DNA of 64,000 bases, taken from contig NC_088325.1 of assembly GCF_910592395.1 (NCBI RefSeq), positions 14,202,109 to 14,266,108 on the forward strand. The letters are read 5' to 3'. The notes under the pieces were generated by a model. The model did no database searches, was not told the DNA's origin, and saw nothing but the letters and a program-made list of their open reading frames with translations. The stretch comes from Lineus longissimus (Eukaryota; Nemertea; Pilidiophora; Heteronemertea; Lineidae). Shown here one piece after another: positions 25,030 through 37,769 of this stretch (positions are counted from its first letter, which is position 1; each line of letters starts with the position of its first letter). Both the position numbers and the translations under genes were made by a program.

Positions 25030-28000
25030 GATATGTGTTCTATATGTTCTAAGGAAGAGACCCAGTGCCAGGCATTGACGATTTGACAGAGAAATCCTGC
25101 CTTGAGTTTCGACAACCTTATAACTTCATATCAGTACTGATGTAGTTGCCAGTATCACGGTAGGCTATGCTTACTGTTGAAAACAGAGCAAGGTGTCACA
25201 ACCTGGAGCTCTGAAGGGGTACCTATTTGTGTAAGGTTGATTTATCGGCAGCCTGAATACGGAGGTGTTACACCAGATGTGTCTACCCCTGGGGTATTAG
25301 AGCGGTAGAAGGCCAGGAGCCAACAGATATAACAAAGTTGGCGATGACGAGTTTAAGCGGTGGAAGAAGGAACAGTGGAATCAAGCTGGTGTATACGTAG
25401 TTAGGGAAAGCTTCCCATCTCTTCGGGGGAAAACCAGTGGTGATCGTTGGCTACGTCAAGTACCTCAGCTTTCTTAGCCCAGCCGGTGGTCACCAAGACA
25501 CCTGTTCAATGTCAGGGCCCAAATGAAACACAAGTTCAAGGCAACTCAGTTTCATATCTCATTCGAAGGATGATGTAGCTGAAGCAAAGCTTGGTTATCA
25601 GACCAAAACGGTTTATCGGGTCAATTTGGATCAAGATTCTACATTGCCCCACATTATATGATCCATCACATGATATTGGAGACAATCAGTAAGATTACTA
25701 CCCATAACAAGCAATCAAAGATGAGACGTCTAGACTTTGCGACCCTACTTCCCTGATAATACCTGTCATATGTCCGCGCAAATTTGTCTAGGTGGAAATG
25801 GACGATGGCAATGTCGTCAGTTTATTATAACGTTCGTAGCCGGCTGATACGACGTTCCTTGATTGATTGGATTAGACCAATATTGCGGCCAAGTAGACTC
25901 GGGTCATGTCAGATGTCCCCCCCCCCTCCCCGCACGAATATGACAAGGCACCATTTAGGTGCTTACTGTTCATCAGCATCTGTACTCCTTCTGCGCTTTC
26001 AATCTTAGGTGGACAATCCTGTTCTGGAGACGAATACTGCTGTCTGTTTTTGTTTGTCCTGGTCCTTGATGCAGGCTCAAGATGGCCAGAACATTCGTTC
26101 AATGATGCAGGGGGAAATGATCCTTCTCTCCAATTCTAAATTTTGATGATGCAGAAGTCTGCAGTGGCCAGTTGCACTGGAATATTGTAGTAATTGGGGA
26201 GGGGGAGCTCAACTAGCCATGAACCAGTCAAGAAGCCCCTGCTTGGCACTGAAGTTTTCATGAAGTGTCTTCAGAGCCTCAAATCATCCTCTAGAATTAT
26301 GGCATCTTCCATCATAACTGTTTCTGCAAACACATGTCCTTTCAAGTAATGACGTTAAGAGAAATGCCAGTACCCATAAACTTCTATAAATGAGTAAATG
26401 CCCCTTGATTAGTTTACGATGATCATATACGGAGTGACCTCCACATCACATTGTAACCTTCAGAATATCTATCGCAACTTGTCAATTCCCCGCAACCAAG
26501 AGACATACCATCACCACGATAAATAAATTTGCAACGATTTGGGATGTTGCTGACGAACCTCAAGTGCAACAGTTGTCTGGTGTGAGTCGTACCCGCGGCG
26601 ACTCGGTCGATTTACGCCATCTCCCGGGAAATTAAAAGAGACAACCCGCCATTAATTCAAACTTGATTGGCCGATACTCGCGATATAATACAATTCGAGA
26701 TTGTAGTCACAATGCCAGATTACAACTTATTCGGACAACTGATAGCCAAGAGCATTTACGCCATTTGAGCGTCTCGCCGGGATTAACTTCTGATTGGATA
26801 GATTAGGTCACTGGTGTCCTCCCGTGACTCCAACAGTCTACAGACACTCGAATCGCCCCATAATGTGATAAATTATTGAGTAGATTTAGTTTCTGGCAAT
26901 CCAAGAACCCTAAATAGTCCCTCTACCATTACAATTATTCATTTTAAGACATCACCAAGGATAAGAGAAGAAGACGAAGGAAACCTTCAGGAGATTCATG
27001 GAAATCGAACTGAAGGAGAATGGCAATAACGCACCACGCAACAGGTGATTTTAGACATTGTGACTTGTGATGGGGCCATGACAAGTTATTGGACTTTACC
27101 CAATGAAATTGATGAGAGCATCATAGATACATGCTCTCATCACTCAACCAATCTTACAGAGATTGTCTTGCAAGTAATCAGCAGCATTCGTTACAGCTTG
27201 CTTAAACCAGTATGTTGAGATCTTCAAGAAAGATAAGCCTTCTGACATATGAGCAAGAAAGTATAATGGTTCAGATAAACAAGAGCCAAATAAAGATCTC
27301 ACTCTCCTAACTGTTGGAATGAATAGAATGAGGGTTCGGCCATTCCCATTTGTTCCAATTCCATAAAATACCAGATTTGGTAACCAAAGTGGCCGCTAAA
27401 GTTTCTTTTCCGCCAAGGGACTTCCTAGACTCATCTTGTATGTTCCACAAGAGTCATGCCTTGTTTAAAGACAATTACACAACATGAACTGCTGTGAGCC
27501 AAATGTGTTTTTTTGCTGAAGGAAGCATCGATGTATGAAGTCCCATGCTGATTGAGAGTGTTTTTACAGACAATTCAATTCCCGAGTTGCGTCTTAGCGC
27601 AATTGAAACAAATGGACCACAACTAGTTATATTTTCTTACAAAGGGTTTCTCTTGGAGTGGACAGGGCAGACACAGAGGCTTGTTGAGAAGCTTTGGACC
27701 AGTCTGTAGTCAAAGCCAATGGGGACAACTTGGGTGTTGGTTCTCATATGGAAGTAGCTACCAGCAGGACAGTGACCAGGATCAGTCATGAAACTGCATT
27801 ACTGGAATGTAACGGCATGCAACAGCTTCTGAAACACAGATTGTACAGCCAGCTGCTTTTGGGGTGGTGATTGTTTTGTAATTTGTCTCCACCTATTCGG
27901 CACGTCTGACAGAACGTTGCGACCTCCATGTAATTGAAGCCCTACTCGAGCACCCATCATGTTCGAGTTTATAACTCCAAACCACCGACGGCTATGCTAC

Positions 28001-31000
28001 TTCTTCCTGCTGAAGCCAATTCCGGATCCACCCAGACTGAGACATCTGCGATGTGTTCCAATGATTGCTTGAAACTGAAGGCTGATTGCATCCCTATTAG
28101 GGAACAAGGAATCAATTGAAAGTGTTGGTGCTGTCTGAGCGAAATGTAACAGAAGATGATTCGGTTAGTAATGGAGGAGATAGACTGGGAGACACTGGAG
28201 CCAAACAGGGCAGATAGACTGGGAGATAGACTGGCAACTATGGGGATGATTTGATGCTCTTTTTCTACCCTACTCACCCTGCAGTGAGGCATCAAGAAGC
28301 CGCAAGTTCACAGGTTTCTCTCCGACTTGCCAAAGATTGTGATCTTGGTTACCCAGCTGATCACATACCTTAGGCTGAATGACCCTGTCAGCCACAGGAA
28401 GGATCTGAGGTCAATCTTCACCGTGGCTGAAAACTGGCATCGATTGCTTCGCCCGATAATCATTGTATATGATGATGAATACGACATACAATGATGGTAG
28501 GATTAGAAGCCACTGGACCTTAAACCACATTGAGTAAGGTTTACGAGAGAAGAGAGCATAAATCAATTAAGGACACTATTGTTGTTGACCTCCGTTGGGG
28601 ACGTACCGCAACTGTTCCGCAAAATTCCTTCTCCTGGAGTCGAGGATTTAAGATGACGATGAATATGGATGTTTCTTATTGAGGAATATGAAGCCACTAG
28701 ACCGAATAGCACCCGACAACAGCTTTATGAGATGGGACGAGTATAAATCACTTATTTGGTGACCTTTTCCAATTGCACTTGAGAAGATTCTTGTATCTGA
28801 ACCATAACTCCACCAGCACAAATGTGCATTGGAGAGACTGGTAAATGTCAATGAAGAGCTGTCGACTGACCAATCATTGCATCTCATGTAACATGCATGC
28901 AGTATCACAGCACTGTTTTTTTGGTAAAATTTAGTAACATCTTCCAAGGCACCAGCCCCCCTTTGCTTTGAATGCAAGAACTCATACAAGCAGCTCTCAG
29001 ACAAGCTGGGTCAAATTACCGACGAGACTGTTTGTGTCAAGGAAATGTCAAAGCCAGATTACTTCCTGGTCAGACGGTCAAACAATCTGTTTCTCCTTTA
29101 TCCGATTAGTGGCCGGTCTGGCCACGGCCAATACCGACCACTGGCCAGCTGGCCAGATCAAAGGGCAGTCATGGAAAGGATCATGAGATGGCTACTCCAG
29201 CGGCCAATAGCTGACTGAAGACTGAGGACATTTGATTGGTATTTGGAGAAGGACTTAATCCATGTCAGTGTGATTGCTGATAGCACTTTTGACTGATTCC
29301 TTACCATGGGCTAGGAACATGGTCACCAAGGCAGCAGGCAGTCCATTCAAATGAAGGATTGTTCTTCAAACGGGTCTCTGTCATGATATTGAGGCAACTT
29401 TGATTTACTGAGAGGATTTCCGCATTTCTGATAGAAGTCTGATGTCTGACCAAGTGGAAGGCTTCAACTAGTTTTCTTTGACCAGAACCAAACATGTTCA
29501 CCCCATCTCATGTTTTGAAGCCAAAGCTAGTTAACAAAAGTCCTCATGATAAGTGAAACGTAGCGTTGACATGCGATCTTTGACAAGTGACTGTGTTAAT
29601 CATATGTAATCCTCATCTATAAGTATCACCAGTCCCCACGGGAATTCTGAAGTGATATTTCTACATTCTTCTTGAAGGATTGTCTGACTGTCCTTCTCTG
29701 AACCATGGATGTGACAGACACACGGAACAGTACTGTGCCAAGATCGTCACTCCGGGGCCAAACATGCGATAGAACAGATCAACTCACGAAGCTTATCTTT
29801 ATGAACACGTGTGACTTTTCGATTGAAAGTTCCCAGCTAGCTGACTGTGAATGGCATTCATGAAGCAGTGCCAAGACTGTCTGTAACCCGAGGTAAACAC
29901 GTCGGGGAATTGATCAGGTTGACATTCTGCGCCCATAACATCCGTGACTGGGTCCATAATGAATATGTCACATATGAGTTGAATGTACTTTACCCAGGTA
30001 CTTTATTGAGAGAGATCGGAGAAGAGGAAACAAAATATGCCTGCGATGAGCTATCATGTGGGAGTAGCTGTGAATGGACAATCAATTAACAGAAACATTA
30101 ACGATACAATCAAGCCTTTAGCAAAAGTAATAAGTTTTCACTTACCAGTAAAAAAGCCCTTCAGGCACCTTTTCGCAACTTTGACCCTCGTTTTCATTTG
30201 GACGCAGAACATTAAAGAACTGTTTCTTGCTATCTAGATAGATGACTGATAGCTAGACGACTTGAAACTTGAATGTGGATAATGACTATGTTACTTATTG
30301 AAATGTATAGATGTCAACATTTAGATGGATCATTCTGATCATGGATAACATGTTCTTCATTAGACTGTCTGGCGATCCAGAGCCAGATTTTCAACCAGAC
30401 ACCCTGACCATTCATAATAATGCTCTCATTCTACAACCCAGTTGAGATGTTACCCATCCTGTGGAACATGCTGTACATCTTGAACAAACCTTGCCTTTAA
30501 ACTCTAGCCCGTCTCTATCTAATGACCGTGAAATTAACTTGGTATTCCCAAGATCATCCTTCCCTCTAGACGGACAAGCTTTAATGCTTCTGTATTTAAT
30601 AATTAACTTGGATCCTTAGTTCTAAAAGGTGGACATTCTTGAGTAGCATCTATACACTTCATTATATGATCTTTAGTTGTGAGAGGTTTCTGAGTAGTAT
30701 CTAGACTTCATTATACAATTATGTGGACTTTATCAATTGGAAAAACATCATTTGATCCATCTTCCTTTTCAACATGACATGTCATCCATCCTTAAAGCTA
30801 TCCCTTTCTCTGATATGGTCAATCTGCTTCTATCAACACCCCTCAGTAGAAATGACTCATGCATCAAAAATATAGCTTCTCATAAAGTAAAATGTATGAC
30901 ATAGTACAAAATTAAATGAACATTCATTTTTTTGTAGGAACCGCTTTGATAACAATCTTCACAAACTAATATTTTGGTAGGTCCCCACTGATTGCTGAAA

Positions 31001-31330
31001 ACCATGAGAGCAAGAAAGGGTGGGTTAATTTGCCTGTAAATGAATTTACCACCTCCTTTGTCCTCTTCAGGTCCTCCCAAACATGTCTGCTGAGCTCATC
31101 ATATGAATGTCTGGCCGATGGCAATCGTCTCTGACATGAAAGACCAGATCTTCGTGCGTCAAACAAGGGCTCCTTATCGATTTGTTGAGATCCTGGCACC
31201 GGGGGGCAAATATCCAGACAGAGCGGTTAGAAGTGTTGTGCGGTGAGAACGTGGGTAATTCTCTTATCGAGTCAGTGATCCTTGGCAATGGAAATGAGCA
31301 CACGCTCAATTGTCTTAGGAAGGGGATCAC
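25030..31330. other. Long stretch with no recognisable gene
   Basis: Apart from the 27.1-kb hairpin listed separately, no repeat, RNA gene or convincing exon is seen. A GGCC-dense patch at about 29105-29160 contains nested short palindromes such as CTGGCCAG. Open frames are short and have no known resemblance. Confidence 0.35.
27110..27142. repeat. 12-bp perfect hairpin
   Basis: TGATGAGAGCAT (27110-27121) is followed after a 9-base loop by its exact complement (27131-27142). Further short pairing outside the stem (ATTGG near 27088, CCAAT near 27150) is possible. Function is unknown. Confidence 0.7.
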
Positions 31331-31343
31331 TGCTCTTTGGTTT

Positions 31344-31613
31344 CTTCAGATCTGGTGAGACCAGGGAAGAAGCTGATGGAAATTCACTTGGTTTGTTTCT
31401 TAGCTGCCTGGGTGGGGGAGGCCAGAACATGATGTGGACTCACTTTCTCAGGTGAAGTCAAAACTACTTAAGCCTACCTAAGCCTTCAGATCTGGCGAGA
31501 CCAGCTGGGAAGAAGCTGATGGAAATTCACTTGTTTTGTCTCTTAGCTGCCTGAGTGGGGAAGGGCGGAACATATCACTGACTTGCCTTCTCAGGTGAAG
31601 ACAAAACTACTAG
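31344..31613. repeat. Two-copy tandem duplication, 140-bp period
   Basis: CTTCAGATCTGG(T/C)GAGACCAG starts the units at 31344 and 31484. Both share GAAGAAGCTGATGGAAATTC, TCTTAGCTGCCTG and TCTCAGGTGAAG with moderate divergence. Each unit carries intron-acceptor-like CTTCAG and TTCTTAG sites, but no consistent reading frame spans them. Confidence 0.93.
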
Positions 31614-32019
31614 AATATGGGCTGTTACCAAAACTGCAGCCTTACAGAAATGCTTCTTCAAAGAAAGAGAAATGACAGTCTGACGCTGACGACTACATTG
31701 ATGATCAAGTCAACACCAAGACACAGTTCTTATCACACCCCAAAAAACCCGCTCTCCCTGTCCATATGTGGACTGCCAGTAACACTGGTACTCTTTTAGA
31801 TGATTTTTTCCCTCGATCATGTTGATCAAGTGTCGTCCAATCTTGCAGAACAAACAGATGATGTGGAGTTGTGGACATATTGGACCTGCTCTGTAACCTC
31901 AGAGGGCTCATTACTACCATTGTTTGTCGAGGATAAGGCCACATGACATATTTACTGCTCAGTGGGTGAAACCACTGGTTAAGCACAAGGTTTAAACAAG
32001 AACCCGATTCATATAGAGA

Positions 32020-32200
32020 TGGTTTTCAGAGAAGTCATTCAGTAGGCCCTTGTAAAAGTCCTATACACTACATATGAAAACAAAGTCTGCATGCATATGA
32101 CTTCTCAGAGAGGTGATGTGGGAGGGCCTTGTAAGCCCCTTACATACGAAAACCAGGTTTGTGTTTTCAAGGAAGTGATCCAGAAGGCCCTTTGGAATGC
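32020..32200. repeat. Diverged tandem repeat, about 70-80 bp
   Basis: Three consecutive blocks share a GAAGT(C/G)AT...AGGCCCTTG phrase and a TACATA(T/C)GAAAAC phrase (around 32035, 32105 and 32160). Borders are approximate because of divergence. Confidence 0.55.
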
Positions 32201-32299
32201 AATACAAGCATTGCAGATGCTCTTCCTAGTCAGCTTTGACTGACACTGAATATGTACTTTACCGAACAGATAAGACACTCGGGTGCTTAAAGTCCACAC

Positions 32300-35200
32300 C
32301 CAATCATCAGTGAGTGATTCAGTGATATCAAGTCAAGCCACATTATGATAGATAGTGAACATGTACTTTTACCAAGCGGATGAGGCAGGCTTAGTGTTTA
32401 CGAATTGACATTTTGAACATATCGAACACGTTGAGTTCCATATGTACTGTAAGCTATCTATAAGGAGTCAATCATGGGCGCAGCAAACCAACACAAACTT
32501 ATCATGGTTTTCCAATATTACGATGTCTGATTGAAGGATTGTGTCGAAGGAAGCAAATAATGGACAATGACCATTCCATCGATTCACACGAAGTAGTGAT
32601 CATTGTCTGCATGTGGTAAAAAAGACACAGACATGCTGAGAAAGGTTCAAATTACCGCTTGTGGCTCTATTGAATTGGCAAGATGATCGATGGGACATCA
32701 GGCTTAAGATATCAGTTCAAACATTTGCAAGAGGAGTCCTCTGGCTTTGGTGAAAAAGGGACCTCTGGTCAACATAGGATCGATCCCATCTTATACTTGA
32801 CTTTTCTATCAGCAGAATCAGGAGTCACATCACATGTAGACATTACTGTATACCTTACTCATTAGGTCTGGTGTACTGCCTGATTCGTGGGGTGGGATGA
32901 TGTCTCGCACACAAGAAAAGTTTTCCATCATCTACGACAGAGAATAACTACTACAGACTTGTCGATGGCCGGTCATAGGGTCTGTGAAGCTAGATTCTAT
33001 TATGCCTCAAACTTAGTTTTGTATGGTAAATATATCACAGATTTCGGAATTGTATCATAAATATATTAACTATATTAGTTTTGTATGTAAATATATCAAA
33101 TCTTTCGTGGTTGTCTGGTAAATACCTTACCTGGTTACGCTTTTGCTTCAGTAGATAACCAGAAAAATCTTAGCCTTCAACTCAACAGCCAAGAAAAGAA
33201 GCCTGAAGACAGAATACGATATCATAAGGCAAATGTCTGTCTTTGCGTTATTGGCCTGTCATCAGGTTGCTTTGTGAACTGTGCAGGTATCAAAGGTGAT
33301 CGAGGTAATGGCTTTTTTCAGCAGACTGCCAGACCGAATCAAAGCTTTAGGTTGATGTCAACAGACATGTTGCCCGCACTTATCGCTCTTTGTAACGTAA
33401 GAGTACAAAATAACCATCGCCACTGAAAACAACACAACGTATGAATATTCAAGGGTCTGTCTGATGAGACTAGAAGCTGAGGTCTCTTGTACCTGATTGT
33501 CAATGCCAGGGCAAGTAAATGATCCCGCATAGGTGGACAGTAACTCCATACCTCTCGTTCTCATCGCACATCTGTCGGCGTCCGAGACGTGTTTCAAAAG
33601 CGCAAGCACAGTGTCAAAATATAGTGGTTATACATCAGTTTATATGACCCCTGTAATGGTTTAGGCTGCAAATATAGCAACACCAGTATCTACCACGAAA
33701 TGTTGCTATCTACCACCGATAGTCAGAAAGACAGTGTCTCTATTGACCTGGCCAAGCAATTTGCCAGCTGTGGTCAGAAAGACAGAATGGCTTTTCTGAC
33801 CATGGCAAGTTAACAGTGACGAAACTAGGATGATCTCACTGCAATTTGCCTGAACCTGACATGGTCAGAAACGCAGTGTCCTGGCAAGCCAACACTGCCT
33901 GAAACTTAGATGGCCGCAATATCGAATTACAAACGCAGACAGACAGACATATCAGCCAATCTAACGTTCTATTATCACGTGGAGACCGCAAGCCATGTCC
34001 TGGCAAAGCCTTATTAGGATAAGCACACTTATAGCGGAAGAGGGGGGTGTTTGATAAGAGATAATACTCTTAAGGGCATATCCTCTGTGACAGCTTGGTG
34101 GTGATGTCTAGGTTCGATACAGTAAGGACATTATCAGACGGGCCGGGGGGACGGACCAGGGTTGTTGATCTGCCAGAACGCTACAAGCGGTTTTACAGAA
34201 CTTTGACTCATTTGAAGCCATTAGAGGATATAGTCATAGGTTATTGGGGTAAATGTACTTTGAGAACAATATACCACACCATGTGTGAGATGTATGGATT
34301 TGTTTGAAAAGCTGATATCAACTGAAATCGCCACTGATATTCTTCCAAATGGAGACCTATTCCCTGCATTATCTCGTTTCCAAGTTTGATCAGCCCTACA
34401 AGGGTTAAGGCCATTATTGGTCACCGTGCGAGACATTCTACAGAGTCGGCTAGTGATTCTGAGCCCGCACTTCTACATTGCTCCCAACCCAAACCAATTT
34501 AGGAGAAAATTAAATCACACAGTCCGGCGGAATAACAAGCCTGGATCTTGATCGTATAAATATCTCGACAACTTCGTCGGATTGGCGTTTTTCTGATACT
34601 GGAGCGAATCCACCTTGTGGCTGGCCGTCATTGGCTATTCATGTCTCTGGTTTGTTCCGACTGTCACTTTTTGTCAGTCCATGACGGGCGTCTCAGAAAA
34701 TGCCCGGTTGATCTGGCCGCTTTACCAATTTCCTGTCTGGTGAGATTTCCATCGCTGCATGTTAGATGAAAACTTTGTGGATGGAAGGGTTTTGCGATTT
34801 CTCCTCACCTCTGCATTGAACGACCACGAGCGTAACACCAATTCTTTTAATATTCAGTAGCGGCCTTAGATCCATGGACCTACAGTATTCATGTCATAAT
34901 TGTCTTTTTATGGTATGATATTGAAAAGTTCCGAAAATGGTTCCAGTCTCAGAGGGTGAATGTCAACTCCTTTTAACAATGCACCACTCTCATACACTCT
35001 ATTATCAAATAATCAAATAAACTCACATAAGACCATCCAAACATTGGAGAAAAAAATTGACTAATAAAATATCCCAGATTGATCAAGCAAAAAGAGCGGC
35101 AGTGCCACATCCTCTTGGGGGTTTTTGATGCTGATTTCTGAGTTTGGTAATGCGTTATAGCCAACAATAAGGGAAGTTAGGAAGAAACAAAGGTAAACCT

Positions 35201-36180
35201 GTCACAAAGATACTGATATTCTATCAGTGTTGAAGGCATGAAAGGCCCAGCCATGAGCTATTTTCATCACAGCGACCAGCAATTATGATCAAATGCAGCA
35301 AAAGTCTCTCACTCAGACTTACAACCAGTGAATTATTCCACAAACTTCCCAAGTCAACTATTGGCATTGTTAATCGACTTCTGACATTCTCGACAGTCCG
35401 CAAACTAGTCTAAGCCCAGTGTATAGGATATTAGGTTGATATCCCTGCGGTGGTTTTCTGAATCGTAAACATCTAAAGGGGACACAAGTAGGATAGAGCG
35501 GCCAACGGGTCTGTCGGGATTCCTGTCAGAGACAGGCAAGTAGCTCTGTATTCACCCTCCAATCTGCTGGTGGCGTTAACCCACTTATCTTTCATACAGC
35601 TTCTTCCCATGTTGGATCTTTTTTCAAAAGTTTTCAGGAGTTGATGTTGTATCAAAGCCAAAAATGTTTTGGGACAGATGATGTTTCTTCATTTTGAGCA
35701 GGTTTTGTGGACTGTAGGGCTTGACTGAAAGGCTTTTATGACCATTCTCATGAAAGCTGTCGTTATCCTTGAGCCTGTAAGAGATCACACCCCCATTTCA
35801 TCTTGTAATTTTTAGCTGTTTCACTGGTGCTGATAGACCTTAGAGAATAACCGAAATCGGACAACCATACTGCCGAGAAAAAACATGTCTGTCAATCAGT
35901 GGCAAAGGAAAGTTCATCAAGGTTTCATCAAATCAAAAATCCAACACCATCCAGCGTCAAACATTTGATCAACATTGTACTTCTCACGATTCCCTGGGGG
36001 TCACCCATCTTTCCATCCATCTTACGAACTGATTTAGGTACACCAATAATCTACTACAAATGATACCCCAGCGGCGATGAGATGCTTAGACAGTACGGCC
36101 ATATCGTTGGCCACGAGACAAATGACCGGCATAACGGTCGTTAGCCAAACATGACCCTTATGTCGGCCATTACAAGTTGA
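32300..36180. other. Stretch with no firm gene
   Basis: The frame 34095-34307 plus has protein-like composition (LPERYKRFYRTLTHLKPLED) but no recognised family and no clear splice partner. A short 67-bp duplication of a TAGTTTTGTATG phrase lies at about 33013-33110. Otherwise nothing is seen. Confidence 0.3.
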
Positions 36181-36193
36181 TCAGGAAATATAC

Positions 36194-36500
36194 TGATGGT
36201 GAAGCAGTAAGGTTTCACCTGCTATCAAACAGCTTGGAGCAAATTGGACAGCAATGTCTTGGATATAAAGTGCAATCTTTATGACTTTGTTTTTAGTGTC
36301 ATTTTTACCTTTTCAAATCTTGCCAGATTGAATATTTTGGGAAGTATTGATGGTGAAGCAGTAAGACTTCTACTGCTGTCCCAACAGCTTGGAGCAAATT
36401 GGACGGCAACGTCTTGGGGGTAAAGTGCAATCTTTATGGCTTTGTATTTGATGTCATTTTTACCGCCTCAAATCTGACTAGATTTCAAATTTTGGAAAAT
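36194..36500. repeat. Two-copy tandem duplication, 154-bp period
   Basis: TGATGGTGAAGCAGTAAG starts at 36194 and 36348. The copies share CAGCTTGGAGCAAATTGGAC and TAAAGTGCAATCTTTATG. A third partial start (ATAGATGG) appears near 36500. Divergence is moderate. Confidence 0.93.
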
Positions 36501-36625
36501 ATAGATGGAGAACCAGTCTGAAGGTGTCATGTCAAACTTTTGTCATGTAAGCTTTGACTGCCACAACATACTCTTTGACACATACCTCGTGAACATCAGT
36601 GCCACCTATTGTGATGCCAATGTAC

Positions 36626-37040
36626 AGTACCCCCAGGTATATGGCACGGCTTAACCCGCCGGCCATAAGGGAATTCCTTTATGGCCCAGTGGTTGACGCC
36701 TTGGCCCCAGAGTGGAAGTTAAGCAACGCTGAGCGCGGTCAACCTTTGGATCGGTGACCGGCGCGTACAATACATCTGGCAGACCTTCCCACTGGATTTG
36801 TAGTTCGGTACTGAGACGCATGAAGCTAAGTAGGATCGCTAAGTAGGATCGCGGACGATCCATCTCTGTCCGAAGGGGGGAATGATGTATAGTACCCCCA
36901 GGTATATGGCACGGCTTAAACCCGCCGGCCATAAGGGAATTCCTTTATGGCCCAGTGGTTGGCGCGTTGGCCCCAGAGAAGTTAAGCAACGTTGAGCGCG
37001 GTCAACCTTTGGATCGGTGACCAGCGCGTATAATACAGCC
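36626..37040 (+). mobile_element. Direct repeat of a tRNA-like / 5S rRNA-like chimeric SINE head
   Basis: A unit beginning AGTACCCCCAGGTATATGGC occurs at 36626 and 36891 (265-bp spacing). Each holds a tRNA A-box-like TGGCCCAGTGG (36682-36692, 36948-36958) and then a segment closely matching the internal promoter of animal 5S rRNA: AAGTTAAGCAACG followed by GGATCGGTGACC (36716-36759, 36979-37022), where 5S has AAGTTAAGCAACG...GGATGGGTGACC. The first half of a real 5S gene is missing and replaced by the tRNA-like part, so neither is a functional 5S gene. 5S- and tRNA-headed SINEs are known in animals; membership of a described family is not established. Confidence 0.7.
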
Positions 37041-37088
37041 AACATCCTATTGAACAAATTGGATTGGAATGTCTCTGTAGGAGAATTG

Positions 37089-37345
37089 ATGGAGTATAAG
37101 AGCACCAGACTCAATCAGATGATTATGGGTTCCCCTCCTGGTAAACCACAAACTGATTCAGTGTCCTTGTGCAAGACACTTAACCAATTTCTTCGCTCAA
37201 ACCAAGAGAATAAAGTGTTATTGGTTGGAATAGATCAAGACTCATCTCACCTCTTCTCATCAATACTGTCCGTTTCAGAAAGGGAGAATAAAACCACAAG
37301 AGTCAGGATGAGAGATGATGTACCCTTAACAGATTGTAGTCACTA
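37089..37345 (+). mobile_element. tRNA-derived SINE with CORE-like motif
   Basis: From about 37100 the sequence AGCACCAGACTC...ATGGGTTCCCCTCC follows the anticodon-arm-to-B-box part of a tRNA-Lys-like gene. It is followed at 37162-37185 by TCCTTGTGCAAGACACTTAA, close to the CCTTGGGCAAGTCACTTAACC motif of CORE-type SINEs. The 3' border is not clear. This element begins about 50 bases after the 5S-like head, so the two may form one composite element. A 109-codon open frame across it (37017-37346) is probably chance. Confidence 0.5.
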
Positions 37346-37639
37346 GACCGTGCTCTGCCCTCTTACACTGTACGATAAGATACTGACAAGAAAAATCGAC
37401 TTCGCCTCACAGGCGATCTGATCACATCCGCAGGACTGTCGAGAGCAGACACTTCTATTGATTGGTCTAGCTTCGTAAATAATGTATACAGCGGCGACGG
37501 ATCGGTCGAGACCAGCGTTAGTATACCTGCTGGAAGCTCTCATGTATGAATCGGCAAATGTCTGGAAAACTGCGGAACGATTTCCACCATGTTTTAAAAA
37601 TGTCGTATCCATGTTTGCCTTGCATGAGGATGACATCAG

Positions 37640-37760
37640 AGGATGAGCATGGCACTCGGTGTATGGAGTAGTGTCGTATTTGGCTTGCAGTTGTAGGTAA
37701 TGGGTTTAGGTCTCTGTGTAACCTTGGGCAAGACACTTTATCATAGTTTATAGATGTGAT
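37640..37760 (+). mobile_element. Second CORE-motif SINE fragment
   Basis: ACCTTGGGCAAGACACTTTA (37721-37740) is preceded by GGGTTTAGGTCTC, which sits where a degenerate B box would be. The A-box region is not recognisable. It looks like an older relative of the element at 37.1 kb. Confidence 0.4.
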
Positions 37761-37769
37761 GCAGACAAA

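Noticed and set aside
36716-37022. Functional 5S rRNA genes
   Set aside because: Only the 3' half with the internal promoter matches; the 5' half that pairs to form helix I is missing in both copies.
37017-37346. 109-codon plus-strand frame as a gene
   Set aside because: It runs through the 5S-like and tRNA-like repeat sequence and is explained by the SINEs.
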